Assembly: GCF_009908195.1 (NCBI RefSeq)
Contig: NZ_JAAAHS010000034.1
Location: 1 to 32,666, forward strand
Source of the DNA: Streptomyces boluensis
Lineage (GTDB): Bacteria > Actinomycetota > Actinomycetes > Streptomycetales > Streptomycetaceae
Direction of reading: 5' to 3'
DNA: 32,666 nucleotides
The position numbers and the translations under genes were made by a program. Below, piece after piece: positions 8,039 through 14,208 of this stretch. The stretch's first letter is position 1, and every line of letters begins with the position of its first letter. The notes beneath the pieces are model-generated. The model was not told where the DNA came from. It saw only the letters and a list, made by a program, of their open reading frames with translations, and made no database searches.

Positions 8039-8344
8039 GCCCGGAGCTCGCCCGCCGGTCCTGGATCCGAAACGGCTCCGCGCCCGTCTCTCCTTGTGAG
8101 TGAGGGGCGCGATCCGGACGATCCGGTCCGGCCGATGCCGTACGAGAGGCGTACAAGATCACGAGAAAGGGGGCGGAGTCAGGTCGTACTGCCTGGTCGG
8201 GGGCGGATGCCGCAAGCGCTGTAACCAGGCAACCACCCCGCGTGCACGTGCATCTGCCCATGCACCCGCATGTGAACGGGGTTATGATCCGGGTCAGTTG
8301 ACCGCTTGGCTAACACGAGTCACGGCACCACCGGGGAGCGACCT
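8039..8344 (+). promoter_or_regulatory. Gene-free region upstream of the DUF397 gene
   Basis: A 306-bp gap. A hairpin CCGGAC (8114-8119)/GTCCGG (8126-8131) may end the rpsR transcript. The conserved 30-bp element lies at 8240-8269, followed by TATGAT (8283-8288), a good -10 box without a clear -35. Transcription would begin near 8295, leaving about 50 nt before the chosen GTG at 8345. No credible gene was found here. Confidence 0.5.
8240..8269 (+). promoter_or_regulatory. Copy 1 of a shared 30-bp upstream element
   Basis: A 30-bp string that starts GCGTGCACGTGCATCTGCCC and matches the minus strand of 9370-9399 at 28 of 30 positions. It contains the perfect palindrome TGCACGTGCA (8243-8252). 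It ends 13 bp before a TATGAT -10 box and about 75 bp before the DUF397 start. The same orientation and distance in front of the HATPase gene suggests a common operator, most simply for the neighbouring XRE-DUF5753 regulator. That last step is inference. Confidence 0.6.
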
Positions 8345-8581
8345 GTGCATGTGTACAACGGCATGGCGGCCACGGAAATCGACGGTGTGGTCTGGCAGAA
8401 GAGCATGCACAGCAATTCGCAGGGCTCCTGTGTGGAGTTCGCGAAGCTGACGGACGGCAGCGTGGCGGTACGCAACTCACGCCACCCCGACGGTCCGGCC
8501 CTCGTCTACACGCGCGCCGAGATCGAAGCGATGCTTCTGGGCGTCAAGGACGGGGAGTTCGACCACTTGGCAGCGGGCTGA
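8345..8581 (+). CDS. DUF397 small regulatory protein
   Basis: A 78-residue acidic protein of the DUF397 family (BldB/WhiJ-associated). The hallmark segment WQKSMHSNSQGSCVEFAKL is followed by VAVRNSRHPDGPALVYTRAE. DUF397 genes in Streptomyces usually sit beside an XRE-DUF5753 DNA-binding protein and are thought to modulate it, often in developmental control. Here that partner is 1.3 kb downstream, with an HATPase gene between. The GTG at 8345 follows GGGGAG (8333-8338) by 6 nt. A TTG at 8306 is also in frame but has no ribosome-binding site; using it would add 13 residues. It is probably controlled through the 30-bp element at 8240-8269. Confidence 0.85.
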   Translation: MHVYNGMAATEIDGVVWQKSMHSNSQGSCVEFAKLTDGSVAVRNSRHPDGPALVYTRAEIEAMLLGVKDGEFDHLAAG

Positions 8582-8600
8582 CCGAGCACTAGCTGAAACG

Positions 8601-8616
8601 GTTCGGCAGACCGAAC
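8601..8616. terminator. Short hairpin after the DUF397 gene
   Basis: GTTCGG (8601-8606), a CAGA loop and CCGAAC (8611-8616) form a perfect 6-bp stem 20 nt after the DUF397 stop. It is short and lacks a T-tract, so it is a weak terminator candidate. Confidence 0.3.
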
Positions 8617-8657
8617 GGGGCAGGGGCGGCACTCGACGCGAGGCAGCGCCCGGCCGC

Positions 8658-8747
8658 CAACAAGCGCCCGGAACGCAACAAGCAACCGGCATGCGACAAG
8701 CGACCGGCACGCGACAAGCCCCCAGAACGCAATAAGCGCCGGGCACG
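8658..8747. repeat. Five-copy 18-bp degenerate tandem repeat
   Basis: Five consecutive 18-bp units begin at 8658, 8676, 8694, 8712 and 8730, each of the form C(A/G)A(C/T)AAGC..CC.G.(A/C)(C/T)G. A more degraded unit precedes them. It lies in the 200-bp gap between the convergent DUF397 and HATPase genes. The period is a multiple of three and one plus-strand frame reads hexapeptides such as QQAPGT, but that frame ends at a TAA in unit 5 and has no start, so I do not call it coding. Confidence 0.7.
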
Positions 8748-8781
8748 GAACCGCGCCCGACGCCCGTCCCGGTCCCGCTCG

Positions 8782-9285
8782 TCAGGACCGGTCCGGCGTC
8801 AACTGGAAAAGCGCCCACACCATCTTGCCGCCGGACACGTCCGAGAGCGGGTGCCAGCCCCAGCTGTCGGCGAACGAGTCCACGAGGAACAGGCCGCGTC
8901 CCGACTCCGCGGAGAAGTCGGCGATCTCCTGGTCGTCACTGGCCACGGGCGACTCGGGGCTGGGGTCGCGCACCGCGCACACCAGACGCGAGGTCCAGCG
9001 CATCAGGTGCAGGCGTACCGGTGGGTCCTCGTCGCGTGGGGTGTCCGCGGGCAGCGCGTGCCGCAGGGCGTTGGTGACCAGCTCGGAGACGATCAGCGCG
9101 ACGTCGTCGAAGCGCTCGTCAAGGTGCCACTGCCCGAGCGTGCGACGGGTGAACTGCCGGGCCGCGCGCACCGCTTCGTAGCGGGCGGGCAGCGCGCAGG
9201 ACGCCGCGGTCGACACCGCTGCGGGGTCGAGAGGGGGCACCCCCTGCCGTAACGGCTCGAGCATGGTCGATCCATTCGTCCCCAT
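8782..9285 (-). CDS. HATPase-domain (RsbW/anti-sigma-like) regulatory protein
   Basis: A 167-residue single-domain GHKL ATPase-fold protein of the HATPase_c_2 type abundant in Streptomyces. The N-box reads ALIVSELVTNALRHA, the next motif VCAVRDPSPE, and the glycine-rich lid GRGLFLVDSFADSWGW. There is no sensor or membrane region, so it may act as a serine kinase/anti-sigma-like factor in the cytoplasm; this is inferred from the family. The ATG at 9285 follows GGGGAG by 8 nt; the GTG three codons upstream overlaps that ribosome-binding site. It lies between a DUF397 gene and an XRE-DUF5753 gene, the three-part arrangement known from the Streptomyces whiJ/abaA-like loci. Confidence 0.87.
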   Translation of the reverse strand: MGTNGSTMLEPLRQGVPPLDPAAVSTAASCALPARYEAVRAARQFTRRTLGQWHLDERFDDVALIVSELVTNALRHALPADTPRDEDPPVRLHLMRWTSRLVCAVRDPSPESPVASDDQEIADFSAESGRGLFLVDSFADSWGWHPLSDVSGGKMVWALFQLTPDRS

Positions 9286-9615
9286 GCGAGGCACTCCCCG
9301 GTTTCGCGGCCAGTCAGCCAGTAGCGATGTTGCGGTGGTGCGCGGGGCCCATCGTTCCGAATGCGCAGGGCGGATGCAAGGGCAGATGCACGTGCACGCG
9401 CCAGAGTTGAGCCCTCCCGTACCGGTTCTTGCTCATTTCTTCCTGCCCCCTGTTTCGTAGCTGTTCTGTGAGAGGACTGTTTCTGTAATCGACTGAGTAC
9501 GGGGCGGAGCGTTTTAATGGCAGACTTCGGCTCCTGGCGGCGGGTGGAGACCAACTCCCCGACGGCCGCGACATTCCGGTTCCGGTAGACGGGGAGAGTG
9601 GGGAGGGTTGGCCGC
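9286..9615. promoter_or_regulatory. Divergent control region of the HATPase and XRE genes
   Basis: A 330-bp gene-poor gap. On the minus strand the 30-bp element (9370-9399) precedes the HATPase gene by 84 bp. A small minus-strand ORF spans 9314-9436 (40 codons) and begins at an ATG preceded by AGGAAGAA, but I do not trust it as a gene. The XRE-proximal half (9440-9600) is relatively AT-rich for this genome and presumably holds the XRE promoter; I could not assign its -35/-10 boxes. Confidence 0.45.
9370..9399 (-). promoter_or_regulatory. Copy 2 of the shared 30-bp upstream element
   Basis: Read on the minus strand this matches 8240-8269 at 28 of 30 positions; the two differences are at element positions 21 and 27. 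It also contains the TGCACGTGCA palindrome. It stands 84 bp upstream of the HATPase ATG, in the same orientation relative to that gene as copy 1 is to the DUF397 gene. Confidence 0.6.
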
Positions 9616-10515
9616 GTGACCGTTGGAGAGTCATGGGGGTCCCCCCGAGCGAGCGAGTCCGAGCCTGGGGGAGGCTCTGTCGTACGGCGCATCCTGCTGG
9701 GTTCGCAGCTGCGGCGGCTGCGTGAGTCGCGCGGCATCACACGCGAGCAGGCCGGCTACTCGATCCGTGCGTCCGAATCGAAGATCAGCCGCATGGAGTT
9801 GGGACGGGTGAGCTTCAAGGCGCGGGACGTCGAGGACCTCCTTACGCTGTACGGCGTCACGGCCGAGGCCGAGCGCGGACCACTCCTCGGCCTCGCCAAA
9901 GAGGCCAACGTCGCGGGCTGGTGGCACAGTTACTCCGACGTTCTACCCGGCTGGTTCCAGACCTATGTCGGCCTCGAGGGCGCCGCTTCGCTCATCCGGG
10001 TCTACGAAGTCCAGTTCGTGCACGGCCTGTTGCAGACCGAGGCCTATGCGCACGCGGTCGTCTCCCGTGGCGCCCCCGAGCTGAGCCGGGCCGAGACCGA
10101 GCGCCGCGTCGCGCTCCGTCTTGAGCGGCAGAAGGTGCTGGTGTCCGAGCGCGCGACCCGCTTCCACTGCGTGCTCGACGAGGCCGCGCTGCGCCGTCCG
10201 TACGGCGACCGGGCCGTGATGCGGGGGCAGTTGGAGCACCTCATCGAGATCTCGGAGCGGCCGAACGTCACCCTCCAGGTCATGCCGTTCGGCTTCGGCG
10301 GCCACGCGGGCGAGTCCGGCGCCTTCGCGCTGCTGCGGTTCCCCGAGTCGGACCTCTCCGACATCGTGTATCTGGAGCAGTTGACCAGTGCTCTGTACCT
10401 CGACAAGCGCGAAGAGGTCACTCAGTACGAAAAGGTCATGGACCGCCTCCAGGAGGACAGCCCCAACCCGGACGAGACCCGGGATCTGCTCCGTGGACTC
10501 CTCCAACTGTCCTGA
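9616..10515 (+). CDS. XRE-family DNA-binding regulator with DUF5753 domain
   Basis: A 299-residue transcriptional regulator. An XRE helix-turn-helix (about residues 26-80; LGSQLRRLRESRGITREQAG...ASESKISRMELGR) is followed by a DUF5753 domain (about 100-295; YEVQFVHGLLQTEAYA, RQKVLVSE, VTLQVMPFGFGGHAG, VYLEQLTSALYLD). This is the WhiJ/AbaA-orfA type of regulator, which partners DUF397 proteins in morphological development and antibiotic control. The GTG at 9616 follows GGGAGG (9601-9606) by 9 nt; GTG at 9598 is an alternative. No later start exists before the HTH, so the REP-like element at 9635-9673 must be translated, giving the odd residues WGSPRASESEPGGG. Confidence 0.88.
   Translation: MTVGESWGSPRASESEPGGGSVVRRILLGSQLRRLRESRGITREQAGYSIRASESKISRMELGRVSFKARDVEDLLTLYGVTAEAERGPLLGLAKEANVAGWWHSYSDVLPGWFQTYVGLEGAASLIRVYEVQFVHGLLQTEAYAHAVVSRGAPELSRAETERRVALRLERQKVLVSERATRFHCVLDEAALRRPYGDRAVMRGQLEHLIEISERPNVTLQVMPFGFGGHAGESGAFALLRFPESDLSDIVYLEQLTSALYLDKREEVTQYEKVMDRLQEDSPNPDETRDLLRGLLQLS
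9635..9673. repeat. Streptomyces REP-like hairpin inside the XRE gene
   Basis: The 11-bp palindrome GGGGGTCCCCC (9635-9645) is followed by a GAGCGAGCGAG spacer and then CTGGGGGAG. TCCCCC and GGGGGA can pair as a hairpin. This layout resembles an abundant interspersed palindromic element that I know from many Streptomyces intergenic regions. Here it lies within codons 7-20 of a coding sequence. Confidence 0.6.
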
Positions 10516-10638
10516 AACACAAGTACGATGACGTCCCATCAGGAGCTGTGTCGTGCGTCCGCGTGCGGACGGCAGGGCTCCGACCACGGCGGCACCGACC
10601 ATGCCGACCACGCACCCGAACCCGCGGTAAGGGGTCGT

Positions 10639-12096
10639 ATGTCCTTCTTCACCGACCTTGCCAAGCAGTACATCGACGGCGAGTGGCGAACCGGCAGTGG
10701 CTCGTGGGACATCATCGATTTCAATCCGTACAACGGCGAGAAGCTGGCCGCCGTGACGGTCGCCAGCCGCTTCGAGGTGGACGAGGCCTACCGCGCGGCC
10801 GAGCGCACCCAGAAGGAGTGGGCGCTCAAGAGTCCGTATGTGCGGCGGGCCGTCGTCGAGCGGGCGCTGCGCATCACCGAGGACCGTGAGGCCGAGATCG
10901 TCGACGCGATCATCGACGAGCTCGGCGGCACCCGCCTCAAGGCGGAGTACGAGGTGCACCTCGCCAAGGAGTTCCTGCGCGAGGCGATCCAGCTGGCGCT
11001 GCGCCCCGAGGGCCGGATCTTCCCGTCCACCACGGACGGCAAGGAGAACCGGGTGTACCGCGTCCCGGTCGGCGTCGTCGGGGTGATCAGCCCCTTCAAC
11101 TTCCCGTTCCTGGTGACGATCAAGTCGGTGGCGCCCGCGCTCGCGCTCGGCAACGGCGTGGTGGTCAAGCCGAACCAGAACACCCCGGTGGTCGGCGGCG
11201 GTCTGATCGCCAAGATCTTCGAGGACGCGGGACTGCCCGCCGGACTCCTGAACGTCCTGGTGACGGACATCGCCGAGATCGGTGACGCCCTCATAGAGCA
11301 CCCCGTGCCGAAGGTGATCTCCTTCGCCGGTTCGGACCGCGTCGGCCGCCATGTCGGAGCGGTGACGGCCAGTCACTTCAAGCGCGCCATCCTGGAGTTG
11401 AGCGGGAACAGCGCCCTGGTCGTGCTCGACGACGCGGATGTGGAGTACGCGGTCGACGCCGCGGTCTTCAGCCGGTACGTGTACCAGGGCCAGGTCTGCA
11501 TGGCGGCCAACCGGATCCTCGTGGACCGGTCGGTGCAGGAGGAGTTCACCGAGAAGTTCGTGGCCCGCGTCCGGGCGCTCAGGACCGGAGACCCGCGCGA
11601 TCCGGAGACCCAGATCGGCCCGGTCATCAACTCCTTCCAGGCCGACGCCCTGACCACGCTCGTGGACCAGGCGATGGCCGAGGGCGCCACGGCCCTTGTG
11701 CGGGGTCGTACGGTCGGGAACCTGGTCGAGCCGACCGTGCTCACCGGTCTGCCCGAGGACTCGCCGATCCTGCGCCAGGAGATCTTCGGCCCGGTGGCGC
11801 TCCTGGTGCCCTTCGAGGGCGAGGACCACGCGGTCCGGCTGGTCAACGACACCCCGTACGGCCTCAGCGGCGCGGTGCACACCGCCAATGTGGAGCGCGG
11901 GGTGAGCTTCGCGCGCCGGATCGAGACGGGCATGATCCACGTCAACGACGGCACGGTGCACGACGAGCCGTTCGTGGCCTTCGGCGGCGAGAAGCACTCG
12001 GGGCTCGGGCGGCTGAACGGCGACTCGACGGTGGACGCGTTCACCACCCAGAAGTGGATCTCCGTACAGCACGGCCGGAGCCGCTTCCCGCTGTAA
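10639..12096 (+). CDS. NAD(P)-dependent aldehyde dehydrogenase
   Basis: A 485-residue ALDH-superfamily enzyme, oxidising an aldehyde to its acid with NAD(P). Catalytic Cys287 is in YQGQVCMAANRI and the general base Glu253 in ILELSGNSAL. Asn154 (SPFNFP) and Lys177 (VVVKPNQ) are the expected cofactor and oxyanion residues. The C-terminal substrate/dimer region (EIFGPVALLVPF) is complete. It resembles the benzaldehyde/vanillin dehydrogenase branch, but the substrate is not assignable. The ATG at 10639 follows AAGGGG (10629-10634) by 4 nt. An upstream in-frame ATG at 10528 would add 37 non-family residues. Confidence 0.93.
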   Translation: MSFFTDLAKQYIDGEWRTGSGSWDIIDFNPYNGEKLAAVTVASRFEVDEAYRAAERTQKEWALKSPYVRRAVVERALRITEDREAEIVDAIIDELGGTRLKAEYEVHLAKEFLREAIQLALRPEGRIFPSTTDGKENRVYRVPVGVVGVISPFNFPFLVTIKSVAPALALGNGVVVKPNQNTPVVGGGLIAKIFEDAGLPAGLLNVLVTDIAEIGDALIEHPVPKVISFAGSDRVGRHVGAVTASHFKRAILELSGNSALVVLDDADVEYAVDAAVFSRYVYQGQVCMAANRILVDRSVQEEFTEKFVARVRALRTGDPRDPETQIGPVINSFQADALTTLVDQAMAEGATALVRGRTVGNLVEPTVLTGLPEDSPILRQEIFGPVALLVPFEGEDHAVRLVNDTPYGLSGAVHTANVERGVSFARRIETGMIHVNDGTVHDEPFVAFGGEKHSGLGRLNGDSTVDAFTTQKWISVQHGRSRFPL

Positions 12097-12113
12097 GTCC
12101 CCCCAGGGGCAGG

Positions 12114-12755
12114 TCAGTTCTCGTCGCCGGGGTGTGGCTCACCGGTCGCGTACGGGTTCTCCTCGCCCTCGGGGAGCACGCCCACGAACGGCTCGCCCTC
12201 GCCGGAGAACACGTACGCCCCGTTCTCGATGCGCTCGATGAGGCCGCGGGTCCACTCGGCGCCGGCGTCCGCCGAGTGCACCCAGAAGTTCATGATCTCC
12301 CCGATGTGGCCCAGCTGTTCGGGCCCGTCCTGCGGGGTGTAGTACTCGGTGACCGAGGCGCGCCACTCCCGCAGGCCCTCGACGCGCTGCTTCAGCAGGT
12401 CCACGGCCTCCGCGCGCGGCAGGTCGACGATGAAGCCGATCCCCGCCGACAGCACGTCCATCTTCTGGTCGTACGAGGTGAGGGCCTCACGGAGCAGGCT
12501 CAGGTACTCCTCGGTGCCCTGCTCGGTGATCTCGTACTCGGTACGCGGCGGACCGCCCGCGGTGGACGGCGCGACCTCGTGGGCCTTCAGAAGTCCCTGC
12601 TTCGCCATCTGCTTCAGGGCGTGGTAGATCGAGCCGGGCTTGGCGTTGGACCACTCGTGAGCGCCCCAGAACTCCAGGTCGTTGCGGACCTGATAGCCGT
12701 GCGCCCGGCCGTGCATGCGGACGGCGCCGAGCACCAGGAGCCTGATCGCGGACAT
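12114..12755 (-). CDS. PadR-family transcriptional regulator
   Basis: A 213-residue PadR regulator. The winged helix-turn-helix occupies about residues 1-85 (MSAIRLLVLGAVRMHGRAHG, SIYHALKQMAKQGLLKAHEV, PRTEYEITEQGTEEY), followed by a long helical C-terminal domain for dimerisation and ligand response. The ATG at 12755 follows AAGGAG by 6 nt. It is divergent from the VOC-domain gene, with 58 bp between starts containing an 18-bp dyad. Autoregulation and control of the VOC gene are likely from this layout. Confidence 0.92.
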   Translation of the reverse strand: MSAIRLLVLGAVRMHGRAHGYQVRNDLEFWGAHEWSNAKPGSIYHALKQMAKQGLLKAHEVAPSTAGGPPRTEYEITEQGTEEYLSLLREALTSYDQKMDVLSAGIGFIVDLPRAEAVDLLKQRVEGLREWRASVTEYYTPQDGPEQLGHIGEIMNFWVHSADAGAEWTRGLIERIENGAYVFSGEGEPFVGVLPEGEENPYATGEPHPGDEN

Positions 12756-12785
12756 GAGCCGCTCCTTCTTCGTCCGACTGCAACT

Positions 12786-12803
12786 CTAATCAACTTTGAC
12801 TAG
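12786..12803. promoter_or_regulatory. Probable PadR operator
   Basis: CTAATCAA-CT-TTGACTAG is an inverted repeat with 8-bp arms and one mismatch, at the centre of the PadR/VOC divergent gap. TAGGGT (12801-12806) overlapping its right arm could be the -10 box of the VOC gene, and TAGAGT (minus strand of 12784-12789) overlapping its left arm could be that of padR. One bound dimer could therefore block both. Binding by PadR is inferred from position. Confidence 0.6.
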
Positions 12804-12813
12804 GGTACCCGTC

Positions 12814-13533
12814 ATGACCGAGAAGACCATCCCCCTCCTCCCGTGCCACGCGGTCGAGCCGCTCGTGGAGTTCTACGTGGCGCTCGGCTTCGAGGTGACC
12901 TTCCAGCAGAAGAGTCCCTATCCGTACGTGGTGGTCGAGCGCGGTGACGTGGAGCTGCAGTTCTTCGGGATGAAGGGCTTCGACCCGGCCGCGTCGTACG
13001 GCGCCTGCTACGTCCTCACCGAGGAGGTGGACGCCCTCTTCGAGACGTTCCGCGCCGGGCTCAAGGCGGTGTACGGCAAGGTCCCCGGCCGGGGGCTGCC
13101 GCGGATCGGCCCGCTCAAGGACATGGCGTACGACATGCGGCAGTTCCTGCTGACCGATCCCAGTGGCAACTCGATCCGGGTCGGCCAGCCCATCGAGGGC
13201 GGCGACGGCCACATCAAGCCCGCGCCCCCGGGCACCTTCGAGCGCGCCCTGCACTTCGCCACCCTCTTCGCCGACTCCAAGGAGGACCTCGCGGGCGCCG
13301 CGCGCATCCTGGACCGCGTCATCGGGCTCCGGAACGAGAAGCCGACGCCCGTGCAGCGGGTCCGGATCCTCGCGCTGCGCGGGGACATCGCGCACCGCGC
13401 GGGCGACGCGGAACTGGCCGCCCGGATGCGCGAAGAGGCGGACGAGCTCGCCGCCCTCCGGCTCGATCCGGAGGGGGCCGAGCTGGTCCGCGCCGACCTG
13501 GAGCGGCTGCGGGAGGTGACGGGAGGGGACTGA
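12814..13533 (+). CDS. VOC (glyoxalase/bleomycin-resistance-like) protein with helical C-terminus
   Basis: A 239-residue protein. Residues 1-125 form a vicinal-oxygen-chelate domain (IPLLPCHAVEPLVEFYVALGF, VERGDVELQFFGMKG, LTDPSGNSIRVGQP), close to bleomycin-resistance-type binding proteins. Residues 140-239 are an Ala/Arg/Glu-rich, TPR-like helical region (FERALHFATLFADSK, ILALRGDIAHRAGDAEL). The enzyme activity or ligand is unknown. The ATG at 12814 is chosen over the GTG at 12796, which overlaps the operator. There is only a weak AGGG upstream, so the start may be leaderless. It is divergent from padR. Confidence 0.82.
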   Translation: MTEKTIPLLPCHAVEPLVEFYVALGFEVTFQQKSPYPYVVVERGDVELQFFGMKGFDPAASYGACYVLTEEVDALFETFRAGLKAVYGKVPGRGLPRIGPLKDMAYDMRQFLLTDPSGNSIRVGQPIEGGDGHIKPAPPGTFERALHFATLFADSKEDLAGAARILDRVIGLRNEKPTPVQRVRILALRGDIAHRAGDAELAARMREEADELAALRLDPEGAELVRADLERLREVTGGD

Positions 13534-13540
13534 CCCGGCG

Positions 13541-14080
13541 CTACCGGCCCTGCTGCTCCAGGGCCACCAGCTCGAAGGCCGTCCTTCCGTCAAGGGACTC
13601 GCGGATGATGTCCGCGTGCCCCGCGTGCCGGTCCACCTCGCTGATCAGCCGCAGCAGCAGCCAGCGCAGCGAGACCCGCTCCTTGGGGAACCAGGGCTGC
13701 TCCGGCAGCGCGAAGGTCTCGTCGAGCGTGGGTGCGGAGCGGATGAACTTCTCGGTCTCCTGGGCGACTTGGTCCCAGTACGCGAGCTGCGAGGCGACCG
13801 TCTCCGTACCCACGAGCACGAAGCACTCGTGCCAGTTGGACTCGTCGCGGGCCACCGCCGGGTCCTGGCCCCTGGCGCGGGCCACCCAGCCCTGCTCGGC
13901 CTCCGCCACATGCTTGACCAGGCCCGAGAGGGAGAGCTCGCTTACGCTCGGCCGGCTCGCGGCCTGCTCGTCGGTGAGGCCGAGCAGGGTCCTGCGGATG
14001 CCGCCGCGGGCCTCGTCGAGGAAGGCGAGCAGCGCGCCGCGCTCGTCGCCGTGCGCCTCTGCGGGAACGTGCTTGACCAT
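13541..14080 (-). CDS. DinB/DUF664-family protein
   Basis: A 179-residue DinB-like four-helix protein. Likely metal ligands are His in GLVKHVAEAEQGW and the pair in EVDRHAGHADIIRE, matching the three-histidine site of the superfamily. Many actinobacterial members are thiol-dependent transferases (mycothiol or bacillithiol type), but the reaction here is unknown. The ATG at 14080 is preceded by GAGAGGCGG. It ends 8 bp from the convergent VOC gene and lies downstream of gadB, separated by a hairpin. Confidence 0.87.
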   Translation of the reverse strand: MVKHVPAEAHGDERGALLAFLDEARGGIRRTLLGLTDEQAASRPSVSELSLSGLVKHVAEAEQGWVARARGQDPAVARDESNWHECFVLVGTETVASQLAYWDQVAQETEKFIRSAPTLDETFALPEQPWFPKERVSLRWLLLRLISEVDRHAGHADIIRESLDGRTAFELVALEQQGR

Positions 14081-14149
14081 GATCGGCCGCCTCTCTGTCG
14101 TCGCCGGTGCCGGGCGGTTCCGGACTTCTCGATGACGACGCTACGGACC

Positions 14150-14174
14150 CTTGCGGTCAGCTTCTGTCCGCAAG
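14150..14174 (-). terminator. Hairpin downstream of gadB
   Basis: CTTGCGG (14150-14156) and CCGCAAG (14168-14174) form a perfect 7-bp stem, with an inner CAG/CTG pairing after a T-T mismatch. It lies 35 nt after the gadB stop and before the DinB gene. No T-tract is present. Confidence 0.5.
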
Positions 14175-14208
14175 CGCGCCTCAAGTGCGGGGCGCCCTGG
14201 ACGGTGTC

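Noticed and set aside
8658..8747. Possible CRISPR-like array
   Set aside because: Units are directly adjacent and degenerate, with no unique spacers and no cas genes nearby.
8477..8818. Minus-strand frame reading the 18-bp repeat as Cys-rich hexapeptides
   Set aside because: It overlaps the ends of both the DUF397 and HATPase genes and has no ribosome-binding site; its repeats follow from the DNA repeat.
10528..10638. 37-codon N-terminal extension of the aldehyde dehydrogenase
   Set aside because: It has no resemblance to the family, and AAGGGG sits before the ATG at 10639.
9943..12072. 709-codon minus-strand frame
   Set aside because: It is antisense to the aldehyde dehydrogenase and XRE genes and has no recognisable domain.
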